A DNA stretch of 64,000 nucleotides from Streptomyces fildesensis (GTDB taxonomy: Bacteria > Actinomycetota > Actinomycetes > Streptomycetales > Streptomycetaceae), in the NCBI RefSeq assembly GCF_016107395.1, contig NZ_JAAIKO010000023.1, positions 52,369 to 116,368 on the forward strand. Reading direction: 5' to 3'. Made by a program: the position numbers and the translations under genes. The notes below the pieces were generated by a model. That model worked only from the letters and a program-made list of their open reading frames with translations, did not search any database and had not been told where the DNA came from. This document shows positions 40,622 through 49,057 of the stretch, one piece after another. The first letter of the stretch is position 1; each line of letters starts with the position of its first letter.

Positions 40622-41629
40622 ATGAGCAGCACCCACGACCATGATCAGGAGCACGGCGGCGGGCACGGGGGCCACGCCCACGGGGTGTCGGCGGACGCGG
40701 ACCGCCGGTGGCTGACGGTCGCGCTGGTGATGATCGCGGTGTTCATGGCGGCCGAGGTGGTCGTCGGCGTGATGGCCAACTCGCTGGCGTTGATCTCGGA
40801 TGCGGCGCACATGCTCACCGATGTCGCCTCGATCGTGCTGGCGTTGATCGCGATGCGGCTGGCCGCCCGCCCGGCCAAGGGCTCCTACACCTACGGTCTC
40901 AAGCGGGTGGAGATCCTGTCCGCGCAGGCCAACGGGCTGACCTTGCTGCTGTTGTCGGTGTGGCTGGCCTATGAGGCGATCCACCGGCTGATCTCCCCGC
41001 CGGAGGTCACCGGCGGCCTGGTCCTGGCCACGGCCCTGGTCGGAGTGGCGGTCAATGTGGTGGCGGCGTGGGCGATTTCCAAGGCCAACCGGACCTCGCT
41101 GAACGTCGAGGGCGCCTACCAGCACATCCTGACCGACCTGTTCGGGTTCATCGCCACCGCGATCGCCGGCGCGGTGGTGCTGTTCACCGGCTTCGCCCGC
41201 GCGGATGCGATCGCCTCCCTGCTGGTGGTCGCCCTGATGCTCAAGGCCGGCTACGGCCTGGTCCGCGACTCGGGCCGCATCTTCCTGGAGGCCGCCCCGG
41301 CCGGTATCGACCCCGACGCGCTGGGTGATCTGCTGGTCGATCAGAAGGGGGTGGTCGAGCTCCACGATCTGCACGTCTGGACGATCACGTCCAGGCAGAG
41401 CGCCCTGTCTGCCCATGTCCTGGTCGAGCCGGGCGGGGACTGCCACGCGGTACGCCGGGACCTGGAACAGCTCCTGGCCGCCGGCCCCGGCATCACCCAC
41501 ACCACGTTGCAGGTCGACCACGCCCCCGAGCAGCTGCTCACCCTGCATCCCACCGAACCGGACACCGACCGGGCGCACTGCGACGACGCCCACGGCCCCG
41601 TCCACCGTCCCGGCCCTCACGCGCATTGA
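40622..41629 (+). CDS. Second CDF-family cation efflux protein
   Basis: A 335-aa CDF of the CzcD type. It has a His-rich start (HDHDQEHGGGHGGHAHG), six helices, and both metal-site segments intact: SDAAHMLTDVASIVLAL and YQHILTDLFGFIATA. The C-terminal domain has VVELHDLHVWTITSRQ and ends His-rich. It lies 136 bases after the first CDF on the same strand, probably in the same regulon. The two proteins differ enough to serve different metals. Confidence 0.9.
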   Translation: MSSTHDHDQEHGGGHGGHAHGVSADADRRWLTVALVMIAVFMAAEVVVGVMANSLALISDAAHMLTDVASIVLALIAMRLAARPAKGSYTYGLKRVEILSAQANGLTLLLLSVWLAYEAIHRLISPPEVTGGLVLATALVGVAVNVVAAWAISKANRTSLNVEGAYQHILTDLFGFIATAIAGAVVLFTGFARADAIASLLVVALMLKAGYGLVRDSGRIFLEAAPAGIDPDALGDLLVDQKGVVELHDLHVWTITSRQSALSAHVLVEPGGDCHAVRRDLEQLLAAGPGITHTTLQVDHAPEQLLTLHPTEPDTDRAHCDDAHGPVHRPGPHAH

Positions 41630-41686
41630 ACCGAAGGCCGCTCGCCCCGAAGGTCCGACCACTGCCTCCAGGGCGAGTGGGGAATC

Positions 41687-42946
41687 TCAGGCGGGAAGCG
41701 GCTGGGGAATCGGGGCGGCCAGGCGGCCGCTTCGGGACAGCGCACGAACGGCTGCCGCGCACAGCGCGCCGGTGGCGGCCAGCCCCGCCCAGACGAGCCA
41801 TCCGGCGTGGTGGCGGTGGGCGAAGTCCCACAGTGCGCCGGTGGCGAGGTTGCCCAGGGTGATACCGAGGCCGGAGACGGTGTTGTAGAGGCCGTAGTGG
41901 GTGGCGACCAGTCGGCCCCCGGCCAGTGAGACCACGGTGTCCATCTCGAAGGGGTAGACCACCGCGCTTCCGGCCGCGAGCAGTACGACGGCCGCAAACA
42001 GCGCTCCCAGCACCGCCCTCGTACCCGCTTGCGCGGGCACGAGGGCCAGGGGCACAAAGGCCAAGCCCATCGCTGCCAGACCCCGTACCAGGGCCTGGTC
42101 GGCGCTCCAGCGGCGTTTCGCCCAGCCGGTCAAACGCAGTTGCCCCATCACGGCTACCGCCGCTGAGACCACGAACAGGGCGCTGGTGGCCTTGGTCCCG
42201 TTGCCGCCCAGGGCGTCATCGGCGGCCAAGGGCAGGGCGAGGTAGACCTGGAAGGTCAGTACGTAGGAGCCGATCATCGCGCACGCGAACAGCAGGAACG
42301 GCCGGTTGGCCACGACCGTGCGCCACTGGGCCAGCACCCCGCCCTCCTCTCGCCCCGAAGCGCCGTCCTGCCGGGCGGCCGCGGGCAGGGCCCGCCATTG
42401 CAGGATGGTCAGCGCGGCGAAGATCGCGGCGGCCACGGTGCACACCGCCCGGAAGTCGGCGGCCAGCAGGCCCAGTCCGACCAGCGGGCCGAGCAGCATG
42501 CCGGCCTGGTAGTAGACGTTGAAGGTGGCGAAGGCGTCCACCCGCCGTTCGCCGGCTTCGGCGGCGAGGTAGGCGCGTACCGCGGGGTTGAACAAGGCGC
42601 CGGCGAAACCCGTGGCAGCGGAGGCGATGATCAGCGCGGGGACGTTGTCGACCCAGCCCAGTAGGGCGAACCCTGCGGTACGCAGCAGGCATCCGGCGAT
42701 GATGGGGGCTTTGTAGCCGTAGCGGTCGGCGATGGTGCCGCCGATGAGGAACATGCCCTGCTGGGAGAGGTTGCGTACGCCCAGGACCAGGCCGACCGTC
42801 CAGGCAGCGAGGCCGAGGTCGCCGGTGAGGTGGGCGGCGAGGTAGGGCATGAGCATGTAGAAGGCGAGGTTGATGGCGAACTGGTTGGCCATCAACAGCC
42901 GTACGACCGGGGGGAAGGAGGCGGTGGTGGCCCACAGGGTCTTCAT
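41687..42946 (-). CDS. MFS exporter coupled to a cysteine-synthase-like gene
   Basis: A 419-aa membrane protein with twelve hydrophobic segments. The MFS loop is GGTIADRYGYKAP between helices two and three. It begins MKTLWATTASFPP, and NLAFYMLMPYLAAHLTG gives the first helix. The ATG overlaps the stop of the PLP enzyme gene (ATGA). This pairing suggests export of a small molecule made by that enzyme, for example a metallophore or an amino-acid derivative, within a metal-resistance island. It converges on the second CDF gene. Confidence 0.85.
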   Translation of the reverse strand: MKTLWATTASFPPVVRLLMANQFAINLAFYMLMPYLAAHLTGDLGLAAWTVGLVLGVRNLSQQGMFLIGGTIADRYGYKAPIIAGCLLRTAGFALLGWVDNVPALIIASAATGFAGALFNPAVRAYLAAEAGERRVDAFATFNVYYQAGMLLGPLVGLGLLAADFRAVCTVAAAIFAALTILQWRALPAAARQDGASGREEGGVLAQWRTVVANRPFLLFACAMIGSYVLTFQVYLALPLAADDALGGNGTKATSALFVVSAAVAVMGQLRLTGWAKRRWSADQALVRGLAAMGLAFVPLALVPAQAGTRAVLGALFAAVVLLAAGSAVVYPFEMDTVVSLAGGRLVATHYGLYNTVSGLGITLGNLATGALWDFAHRHHAGWLVWAGLAATGALCAAAVRALSRSGRLAAPIPQPLPA

Positions 42947-44103
42947 CGGGCGGCCTCCGCCAGGTCGCAGCCGGTGGCGTCCGCGCCGAGGGGGGCCGTG
43001 CTCGCGAGGGGGTCGGTGACGGTGGTGCACCGCGTCCAGCGGGTGACGGTGCGCTCGCCGGGGAAGCCGATCTCCTCGGGGGCGTCTGCGGGCTGGTGGC
43101 CGAGCAGGTGGTGTTCGCGGCAGTAGGCGTCGTCGAAGACGGTGGTGGTGTACCGCTGGGGGCCGTCGGGGAAGACCGCCGCGATGCGTGCTTCGGCGGG
43201 CAGCTGTCCGGCGAGCCAGCGGGCGGCGAGGGCGACCGCCCCCACGCTCCAGCCGCCGGTGGCGTAGTGGTCCCTGGCCAGGGCGCGGGCCGCCCACACC
43301 GCCTCGGGGGCGGCGACCCAGTGGACTTCGTCGAACAGGGTGTAGTCGACGTTGCGGGGATAGATGCTGCTGCCCAGCCCCCGCATCAGGCGCGGGGCGG
43401 CGGGCTGCCCGAAGATCGTCGAGCCGGTCGTGTCGACCCCCGTCACCCGCAGGTCGGGGAAGTATCCGCGCAGCACGTGGGCGATCCCGGCCGAATGGCC
43501 GCCCGTTCCCACGCTGACGACCAGGGCGTCGATCCGGCCGAGTTGGGCGATGAGCTCGTGGGCCAGGGGACGGTAGGCGGCCACGTTGTCCGGGTTGTGG
43601 TACTGGTCGGGGCACCAGGCGTCCGGGCGGGCGGCAAGAAGTTCGCCGACCCTCTCGCGGCGGGCCTGCTGCCAGCCGCCGGTGGAGTGCGGCCGCGTCA
43701 CGCTCTGGACGTCGGCGCCGTAGGCGGTGAGCAGACCCGTCATCATCGTCTCCATGCCCGGGTCGGTGACCACGGTGACCGGGTGGCCGAAGGTGACCCC
43801 GGCCAGGGCCAGGCCCAGGCCGAGCGTGCCGGAGGTCGACTCCACGATCGGCGCCCCGGGCAGCAGGTCCCCGCGCTCGCGGGCGCGGGCCACCATGTAC
43901 AGGGCGGTGCGGTCCTTGATCCCGCCGGGGTTGTGGCCTTCGAGTTTTGCCCAGAAACCGCGGCCCGCCGGGGTGAACGGCTCGCCGACCCACAGCAGGG
44001 GCGTGTCACCGACCAGGCCGGCCGGGGTGTGGACGGGCAGGGACGTGGCGGCCAGCAGCCGGGCCGGGGCAGGGGGAAGCACGGGCAGGAGTGAAGAGTT
44101 CAT
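42943..44103 (-). CDS. PLP-dependent cysteine-synthase-like enzyme
   Basis: A 386-aa fold-type II PLP enzyme. The lysine that binds PLP is in KLEGHNPGGIKDRTA near residue 63. The substrate loop is VESTSGTLGLGL and the phosphate-binding loop is SVGTGGHSAG. It is longer than CysK/CysM (about 300-320 aa), with an N-terminal extension and a C-terminal part rich in His/Cys (YCREHHLLGHQ). Beta-replacement on serine derivatives is the family reaction. The amine or thiol acceptor is unknown. Such enzymes make cysteine or 2,3-diaminopropionate for metallophores. It is co-translated with an exporter. Confidence 0.85.
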   Translation of the reverse strand: MNSSLLPVLPPAPARLLAATSLPVHTPAGLVGDTPLLWVGEPFTPAGRGFWAKLEGHNPGGIKDRTALYMVARARERGDLLPGAPIVESTSGTLGLGLALAGVTFGHPVTVVTDPGMETMMTGLLTAYGADVQSVTRPHSTGGWQQARRERVGELLAARPDAWCPDQYHNPDNVAAYRPLAHELIAQLGRIDALVVSVGTGGHSAGIAHVLRGYFPDLRVTGVDTTGSTIFGQPAAPRLMRGLGSSIYPRNVDYTLFDEVHWVAAPEAVWAARALARDHYATGGWSVGAVALAARWLAGQLPAEARIAAVFPDGPQRYTTTVFDDAYCREHHLLGHQPADAPEEIGFPGERTVTRWTRCTTVTDPLASTAPLGADATGCDLAEAAR

Positions 44104-44188
44104 GGCGCAGTTCTCCCGCGGCCGTGCCCCTTGTCAGGAGGTGCGGCCGCATCGGTTGAGCGGGCAGGCGGACGCTTCCGATCGCGCG

Positions 44189-44240
44189 GCACCGCGCCGG
44201 CTGCGGGAGCAGATCGGCTCCCCGCCGGCCGGCGCGGTGC
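44189..44240 (-). terminator. Large hairpin between lipoprotein and cysteine-synthase-like genes
   Basis: A perfect 13-bp outer stem (44189-44201 and 44228-44240), with a second stem GCGGGAGC/GCTCCCCGC inside. It begins just after the lipoprotein stop on the minus strand and lies before the next minus-strand gene, so it can terminate or attenuate. Confidence 0.75.
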
Positions 44241-44250
44241 ACCGTCCGGT

Positions 44251-44682
44251 CTAGGTCCGCCACACCCCGAGGACCGCGCGTGTCCGGGCCTGCGTTGCGC
44301 CCTCGCCGGGCCCCGCCCGGGGCGGGGCGGATGTCGCGATCTGCCGTAGCGTCGCTTGCGCCGGCGAGAGCGCCGGCGTGGTGTCAACAGGCGCCGGAGC
44401 GGCCGGGGCAGTGATCCGCTGGGCCGCGACGGCGGGGGTGTCCTCCCCGGAGCACTCCACCGTCGGGTGTGACGGCGGCCGGGAGCCTTCCGCAGAGGCG
44501 TTCGCTGCCGATTGGGCGTGAGCCGAAGTGGTGATCGGCACGGTGTCGGTGTGGCTGCCCCCGGTGAGCTGCGGGCCGTGGGCGCAGCCGAGGAGGTGAA
44601 CGAGCCCGAGCAGGACCACGGCGATCACCGATGCCAGGGGCCGTCCGCGCTGTGCGCTCCGAAGCATCACCCACATCGACAT
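44251..44682 (-). CDS. Putative lipoprotein
   Basis: A 143-aa exported protein. The N-terminus has two Arg, a hydrophobic run (LASVIAVVLLGLVHLLGC) and a lipobox LLGC near residue 33. The rest is Ala/Thr/Pro/Ser-rich with one further Cys (VECSGEDTP) and no recognised domain. It is divergent from the DUF6153 gene, with about 90 bases between the starts. It may belong to the metal island as a surface-exposed protein. Confidence 0.6.
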   Translation of the reverse strand: MSMWVMLRSAQRGRPLASVIAVVLLGLVHLLGCAHGPQLTGGSHTDTVPITTSAHAQSAANASAEGSRPPSHPTVECSGEDTPAVAAQRITAPAAPAPVDTTPALSPAQATLRQIATSAPPRAGPGEGATQARTRAVLGVWRT

Positions 44683-44775
44683 GTCACACAAGGTACGCGA
44701 TCGGTCACGTAAAGTGTCGATAAGGGTGGGGTGGGCCGCCCGGCCGGGGCTCCCGGCTCCGCCTACGATGGGCAC

Positions 44776-45180
44776 GTGAGCCTTGTCCGCTTCCCCTCGG
44801 CACCGGAGCCCGCCTGGCGGGTGAAGGTGCTGCTGGTGCTGGCCGTGCTCGTCGGTCTGCTGGGCATGCACGGTCTCACGTCCGCCAGTGCGGCACCCGC
44901 GGCTGCTGTGCCCATGCCCGCTCACGCACCAGCAGCCTTCCCGGCTGACGACTGTGCGTGCCACGATCAGGCCCATGGTCCGGCCGGAGGTCACAGCCAT
45001 CACGCCGACGCGCTCTGCGTCGCCGCGGGTACCAGCCACGGCCCGGCCCTTCCTGCCCTGACGCTGGTGGCCGTGGAGCCGGCCGCGCAGGCCGGGATGC
45101 CGCAGCACCAGAGCGGACACGCCGTCGGCGGGGGCAGGGCCCCGCCCTCCTTGAGTGAACTGCAGCTCCTGCGTATTTAG
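44776..45180 (+). CDS. DUF6153 secreted His-rich protein
   Basis: A 134-aa protein with one N-terminal hydrophobic helix (VLLVLAVLVGLLGMHGL) that is signal peptide or anchor. A Cys/His-rich middle follows (DDCACHDQAHGP, GGHSHHADALC). The end APPSLSELQLLRI is characteristic of the DUF6153 family. These proteins occur beside copper/DUF305 genes in Streptomyces, and the His/Cys content suggests metal binding outside the cell. GTG start. A terminator at 45189 separates it from the DUF305 gene. Confidence 0.8.
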   Translation: MSLVRFPSAPEPAWRVKVLLVLAVLVGLLGMHGLTSASAAPAAAVPMPAHAPAAFPADDCACHDQAHGPAGGHSHHADALCVAAGTSHGPALPALTLVAVEPAAQAGMPQHQSGHAVGGGRAPPSLSELQLLRI

Positions 45181-45188
45181 GCGCGCCC

Positions 45189-45221
45189 GCACGGCATCGC
45201 CTCCTTTGGCGACCGCCGTGC
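45189..45221 (+). terminator. Hairpin after the DUF6153 gene
   Basis: GCACGGC (45189-45195) and GCCGTGC (45215-45221) form an outer stem, with TCGCC and GGCGA pairing inside around a TCCTTT loop. It starts nine bases after the stop. Confidence 0.7.
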
Positions 45222-45265
45222 TCCGGCATGCCCATCCGATGCTTCACCACAGGAGTTGCACAGCC

Positions 45266-45901
45266 ATGACCGCACACCGCTCCACCCTCCGCCGGGCCGC
45301 CGCCGTGACGGCCGCTGCCACCGCCGCCCTCGTCCTGGCCGCCTGCGGCAGCAGCGACACCGGCACCTCCAACAGTGGCAAGACCAGCCCGCCTGCCTCC
45401 GCGCCGGCGTCGACCGGCGCGCACAACGCCGCCGACGTCTCCTTCGCCACCCAGATGATCCAGCACCACCGCCAGGCCATCGCGATGGCCGACCTGGCAG
45501 GCACCCGGGCCGCCGGCAGCGACGTCAAGACGCTGGCCGCGAAGATCAAGAACGCGCAGGACCCGGAGATCACCACCATGTCCGGCTGGCTCACAACCTG
45601 GGGCGAGAAGGTCCCCTCCGACATGGGCAGCATGGACCACGGCATGGACCACGGGAACGCCTCGTCCATGCCCGGCATGATGACCACCCAGCAGATGGAC
45701 GAATTGAAGAACGCATCGGGCAAAGCCTTCGACACCGCGTTCCTGACCATGATGGTCGGACACCACCAGGGCGCGATCGAGATGGCGAAGAAGGAGCAGA
45801 GCAAGGGCGCCTACGGCCCGGCCAAGACCCTCGCCGACGACGTGATCACCGCTCAGAGCGCGGAGATCACCCAGATGAACAAGATGCTCGGCACGAGCTG
45901 A
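45266..45901 (+). CDS. DUF305 lipoprotein
   Basis: A 211-aa lipoprotein with the lipobox LVLAACG near residue 27 and a Ser/Thr linker. The DUF305 fold has two copies of the His pattern: FATQMIQHHRQAIAMADLAG and FLTMMVGHHQGAIEMAKKEQ. Between them lies a Met/His-rich stretch (MDHGMDHGNASSMPGMM). DUF305 proteins are ferritin-like helical bundles linked to copper handling outside the membrane. ATG 45266 follows CAGGAG. It is flanked by terminators on both sides, so it is a single-gene unit. Confidence 0.9.
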   Translation: MTAHRSTLRRAAAVTAAATAALVLAACGSSDTGTSNSGKTSPPASAPASTGAHNAADVSFATQMIQHHRQAIAMADLAGTRAAGSDVKTLAAKIKNAQDPEITTMSGWLTTWGEKVPSDMGSMDHGMDHGNASSMPGMMTTQQMDELKNASGKAFDTAFLTMMVGHHQGAIEMAKKEQSKGAYGPAKTLADDVITAQSAEITQMNKMLGTS

Positions 45902-45908
45902 CGCAACC

Positions 45909-45949
45909 GGCAGGCGGGGCAACACCTCCGGGATGCTGCCCCGCCTGCC
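45909..45949 (+). terminator. Terminator after the DUF305 gene
   Basis: Perfect 13-bp stem GGCAGGCGGGGCA/TGCCCCGCCTGCC (45909-45921 and 45937-45949) with a 15-base loop, starting eight bases after the stop. Confidence 0.85.
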
Positions 45950-45999
45950 GCCCAGCCCCTCTCGCCCGTCACTCTTCCTCCGGCCACCGGGACATCTTC

Positions 46000-46911
46000 G
46001 TGATCATCCGCTCTCGCCCGCTCTCCTTCACCACCGCTCGCGCGGGGGCCGTCTTCGCGCTGGCCGCCACCGCCGCCGTGCTGAGCGCCTGCTCCTCCAG
46101 CGACACCACGTCCGCCCCCGTGCCGGCTCCCGACCCCGGCACCGGCCACCTGCACGGCCTGGGCGTCGACCCGGCCGACAACAGCGTCTACGCCGCCGGG
46201 CACCTCGGCGTGTTCCGCCTGACCGGCGGCAAGGCCGTCCGGATAGCCGACCACTACCAGGACACGATGGGCTTCACCATCACGGGACCTCGCACCTTCC
46301 TGGCCAGCGGCCACCCCTCACCCACCGACCCGAAAGCCACCTCCCCCCACCTCGGCCTCATCCGCAGCACCGACGCCGGAAAGACCTGGACGACACTGTC
46401 CGCACAAGGCACGGCGGACTTCCACTCCCTCCAGTGCGCGGGCACCACCCTCTACGGCTACGACAGCCAGTCCGCCCAGTTGTGGGCCAGCACCGACGAC
46501 GGCCGCACCTGGCAGCGCCGATCCAAAGCCGCCATCACCGACCTGGCCGCCACCGACAGCGACCCCGAGCGCCTGTGGGCCACCACCGACAGCGGACTGC
46601 AACGCAGCACCGACGGCGGACGCACCTTCCAGCCGGTCCCCGGAGCCCAGGACCTCGCCGCCATCGACCGCCCGACGTCGACCTTGCTGATCGCCCTCGC
46701 CACCGACGGACGCGTACTGACCAGCCCGGACGGCACCACCTTCACCGAACACGGACACCTTCCCCATGGCGCAAAGCCCACCGTCCTGACCGCTGTGAAC
46801 ACCACCCGTCTCCTCGCCGCCGACGACGCCGACACGGTGTACGAGTCAAAGGACGGCGGCCGCACCTGGAACGTGCTCCACCGCTCCCAGCCGGAATCCG
46901 AGGGTCACTGA
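46000..46911 (+). CDS. Secreted beta-propeller lipoprotein with BNR repeats
   Basis: A 303-aa lipoprotein (lipobox VLSAC near residue 28). Repeats of the BNR/sialidase type run through it: RSTDAGKTWTTLSAQG, STDDGRTWQRRSKAA, RSTDGGRTFQPVPGA and ESKDGGRTWNVLH. The first blade is HLHGLGVDPADNSVYAAGHL. This corresponds to the family I know as F510_1955-type glycosylhydrolase-like propellers, which occur with DUF305/DUF6153 in Streptomyces. Enzymatic activity is unproven, and no catalytic residues are clear. GTG start. It ends at a hairpin. Confidence 0.85.
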   Translation: MIIRSRPLSFTTARAGAVFALAATAAVLSACSSSDTTSAPVPAPDPGTGHLHGLGVDPADNSVYAAGHLGVFRLTGGKAVRIADHYQDTMGFTITGPRTFLASGHPSPTDPKATSPHLGLIRSTDAGKTWTTLSAQGTADFHSLQCAGTTLYGYDSQSAQLWASTDDGRTWQRRSKAAITDLAATDSDPERLWATTDSGLQRSTDGGRTFQPVPGAQDLAAIDRPTSTLLIALATDGRVLTSPDGTTFTEHGHLPHGAKPTVLTAVNTTRLLAADDADTVYESKDGGRTWNVLHRSQPESEGH

Positions 46912-46923
46912 CGCCCGAACACC

Positions 46924-46954
46924 CCGTGCCGGCGTCCTCGCCACGCCGGCACGG
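46924..46954 (+). terminator. Terminator after the propeller gene
   Basis: Perfect 12-bp stem CCGTGCCGGCGT/ACGCCGGCACGG (46924-46935 and 46943-46954) with a 7-base loop, starting 13 bases after the stop. Confidence 0.85.
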
Positions 46955-47125
46955 AACGGCCGCGCTGCTGACGGCGAACTCCCTACGTCCGCCATGGGCG
47001 TTCTCCGACACACCGTGCCGTGCCTGGCTTGTCCCGCCACCGCCCGGCAGCCGGAGGCCGTTGAAGATTTACGCTTACCCGTGGCCTGTACGGGAGCGAT
47101 GCCGCCGGCAGTGAGGGAGCACCAC

Positions 47126-47794
47126 GTGGCGCAGGAGCGGGACGAGAGGCTGGCAGACGCCCAGCGCGAGCACTGGCAGAGCACGTACACCGCCCACCCG
47201 GGTATGTACGGAGAACAGCCCTCCGACCCAGCCATTCACGCCGCCGACGTCTTCCGGGCGGCCGGAGCACGCGACGTCCTGGAGCTCGGCGCCGGACACG
47301 GGCGCGATGCGCTCTACTTCGCCCGCGAAGGCTTCACGGTGCGGGCAACCGACTTCTCCGCCACCGGTCTGGAGCAGCTCGCCCACGCCGCCCAGGCGCA
47401 GGGTGTCGGGGACCGTGTGGCCACGGTGGTGCACGACGTGCGCGAGCCGCTGGCGGTGGCAAACGGCTCGGTCGACGCGGTCTTCGCCCACATGCTGCTG
47501 TGCATGGCCCTGTCGACCAAGGAAATCCACACCCTGGTGGGCGAGGTCCGCCGGGTGCTGCGGCCCGGCGGATCCTTCCTCTACACCGTCCGGCACACCG
47601 GCGACGCCCACTACAGCAGCGGCACGCCGCATGGCGACGACATCTTCGAGCACGGCGGCTTCGCGGTGCACTTCTTCGACCGCGACCTGGTCAACGCCCT
47701 CGCCGACGGCTGGACCCTCAACGAGGTCCACGCCTTCGAGGAGGGCGACCTGCCCCGCCGGCTGTGGCGCGTCACCCAGACCCTGCCCCGGTGA
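47126..47794 (+). CDS. Class I SAM-dependent methyltransferase
   Basis: A 222-aa cytoplasmic methyltransferase. Motif I is VLELGAGHGRDALYFA near residue 47. The acidic end of strand two is VRATDFSA, motif IV region DAVFAHMLLCMALS, and post-motif VLRPGGSFLYTVRH. The N-terminus (WQSTYTAHPGMYGEQPSDPA) matches small-molecule methyltransferases of the tellurite-resistance/thiol type. The substrate is unknown, though the location next to an ArsR sensor suggests detoxification. GTG 47126 with GAGGGA upstream is preferred over the longer frame. Confidence 0.85.
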   Translation: MAQERDERLADAQREHWQSTYTAHPGMYGEQPSDPAIHAADVFRAAGARDVLELGAGHGRDALYFAREGFTVRATDFSATGLEQLAHAAQAQGVGDRVATVVHDVREPLAVANGSVDAVFAHMLLCMALSTKEIHTLVGEVRRVLRPGGSFLYTVRHTGDAHYSSGTPHGDDIFEHGGFAVHFFDRDLVNALADGWTLNEVHAFEEGDLPRRLWRVTQTLPR

Positions 47795-47904
47795 GCGCCG
47801 CCCCGATAGTCCGAAAAGTCGCGCCGCCATTCGCTTGGCTGAGAGCGTCCCTTCGCCTGCGCCGACAGCTGGCAGTCAGACGCAAGGTGCTGGGCGGGTC
47901 CGCG

Positions 47905-48309
47905 CTACGCCGTCGAGGCTGATGCTTCCGCGCCGGGCATGTCCCGCAGCCCGAGGCGGAGGTGCTCGACGTGGAAGAGGGCCTGGTCGAGGAGTTCCGC
48001 GACGTGGTGGTCGTACAGGGCGTAGACGATCGAGCGGCCGTTGCGTTCGCCGGTGACCAGTCCGAGGTTGCGCAGCAGCCGCAGCTGATGGGAGCAGGCG
48101 GAGGCTTCCATGCCGACGGCTTCGGCGAGGTCGCCGACCGCACACGGGCCTTCTTGGAGACGGGCGAGAATCCGCAGCCGAGAAGGGGTGGCCAGGGCCT
48201 GGAGGGTCGCGGCGACGTCAGCGGTCCCCACAGCGTCGAGGCGCTCTCGGGTGGTGGCGGTGCCCCTGTCGTCCATTCCATGACCCATAGCGCTCATCCT
48301 ACCCGGCAC
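47905..48309 (-). CDS. ArsR/SmtB-family metal repressor, NmtR-like
   Basis: A repressor of up to 134 aa. The winged helix is LATPSRLRILARLQEGPCAV, then EASACSHQLRLLRNLGLVTG and RNGRSIVYALYDHHV. Helix five has YDHHVAELLDQALFHVEHLR, with Asp/His residues spaced as in the SmtB-type alpha-5 site for Zn, Ni or Co. The start is uncertain: several ATGs follow one another near the N-terminus. It converges on the methyltransferase gene. The upstream sequence (GAATATCTGAATA on the minus strand) contains a repeated GAATA that may be its operator. Confidence 0.85.
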   Translation of the reverse strand: MPGRMSAMGHGMDDRGTATTRERLDAVGTADVAATLQALATPSRLRILARLQEGPCAVGDLAEAVGMEASACSHQLRLLRNLGLVTGERNGRSIVYALYDHHVAELLDQALFHVEHLRLGLRDMPGAEASASTA

Positions 48310-48430
48310 ACATGAAGACCTATTCAGATATTCCTGTACGGTGGGTGCGTTCCCGTCCTCCGCCCGTGAAGGGTTGCTTTGTCATGCCTTCTGTCCTGCT
48401 CCAGCGTCCACCGTGGGTGCGTGTGCGGCG

Positions 48431-49057
48431 TCAGGTGCTGGCGGTTGCCGCGGCCAGGTCTACGACTGTGCAGCCGCGCAGGGTCCTGGTCAGTTGGGCG
48501 GCCAGGACCCATCGGATTTCCGGAGAGTCGTAGAAAACGGTGTCCTGCCGCACTTGCACCGGGGAGTGCCGGCTGGAGCGGTAGAGCTGGCCGTAGACGC
48601 CCTCGACGGCGGACTCCCTCACGCGCACAGCCACGGAGCCCCGCTCGGCCAGGTGGGGGCAGAGCCGCAGGGACTGGTGGGCGCAGGGCACGCAGATCGG
48701 AGGGTGAACGGTGACCAGGTCCTCCGGCCAGTTCGCCTCTTCGGCCCGGCCTTCATCGTCCTCCACCAGCCAGAGCACACCCTGCTCGCTGCGGTCCGCG
48801 AGGCCACCACAGACCTGGCACAGCAGGGCCCGCATACACCGGCGCTGCCGCTGCGCATGGGTGCGGGCGAACTCCGGCCTACCGCGGCCTTGGCCCAGCG
48901 TGGTGCCGATCCACAGCGCCCCTCGGCTATCGCGGTCGTGGGGTTGCTCATCCGCATAGACGATGCCGCCCTTGCCACACAGCAGCGTCCGGACGATGCG
49001 CTGCTCCGCGCTCCACGCGGCCATGTACGGAACGACCTTCGGCTGAGGGTCGGTCAT
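48431..49057 (-). CDS. Hypothetical protein with several Cys pairs
   Basis: A 208-aa soluble protein that begins MTDPQPKVVPYMAAWSAEQ, with AGGAGG seven bases before the ATG. The middle has CMRALLCQVCGGLADRSEQG, cited as CMRALLCQVCGG, then ICVPCAHQSLRLCPHL, giving two CxxC-type pairs for zinc. The C-terminal 80 residues look like a beta-rich domain (VEGVYGQLYRS, DTVFYDSPEIRWVLAAQL). It is the last gene of a four-gene operon with a STAS protein and two XRE regulators (ATGA overlap). I know similar proteins only as uncharacterised Streptomyces proteins. Confidence 0.65.
   Translation of the reverse strand: MTDPQPKVVPYMAAWSAEQRIVRTLLCGKGGIVYADEQPHDRDSRGALWIGTTLGQGRGRPEFARTHAQRQRRCMRALLCQVCGGLADRSEQGVLWLVEDDEGRAEEANWPEDLVTVHPPICVPCAHQSLRLCPHLAERGSVAVRVRESAVEGVYGQLYRSSRHSPVQVRQDTVFYDSPEIRWVLAAQLTRTLRGCTVVDLAAATAST

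Noticed and set aside
48312..48533. 73-aa plus-strand ORF upstream of the Cys-rich gene
   Set aside because: It is Arg/Val-rich low-complexity sequence antisense to the end of the 208-aa gene and lacks a family or clear ribosome site.
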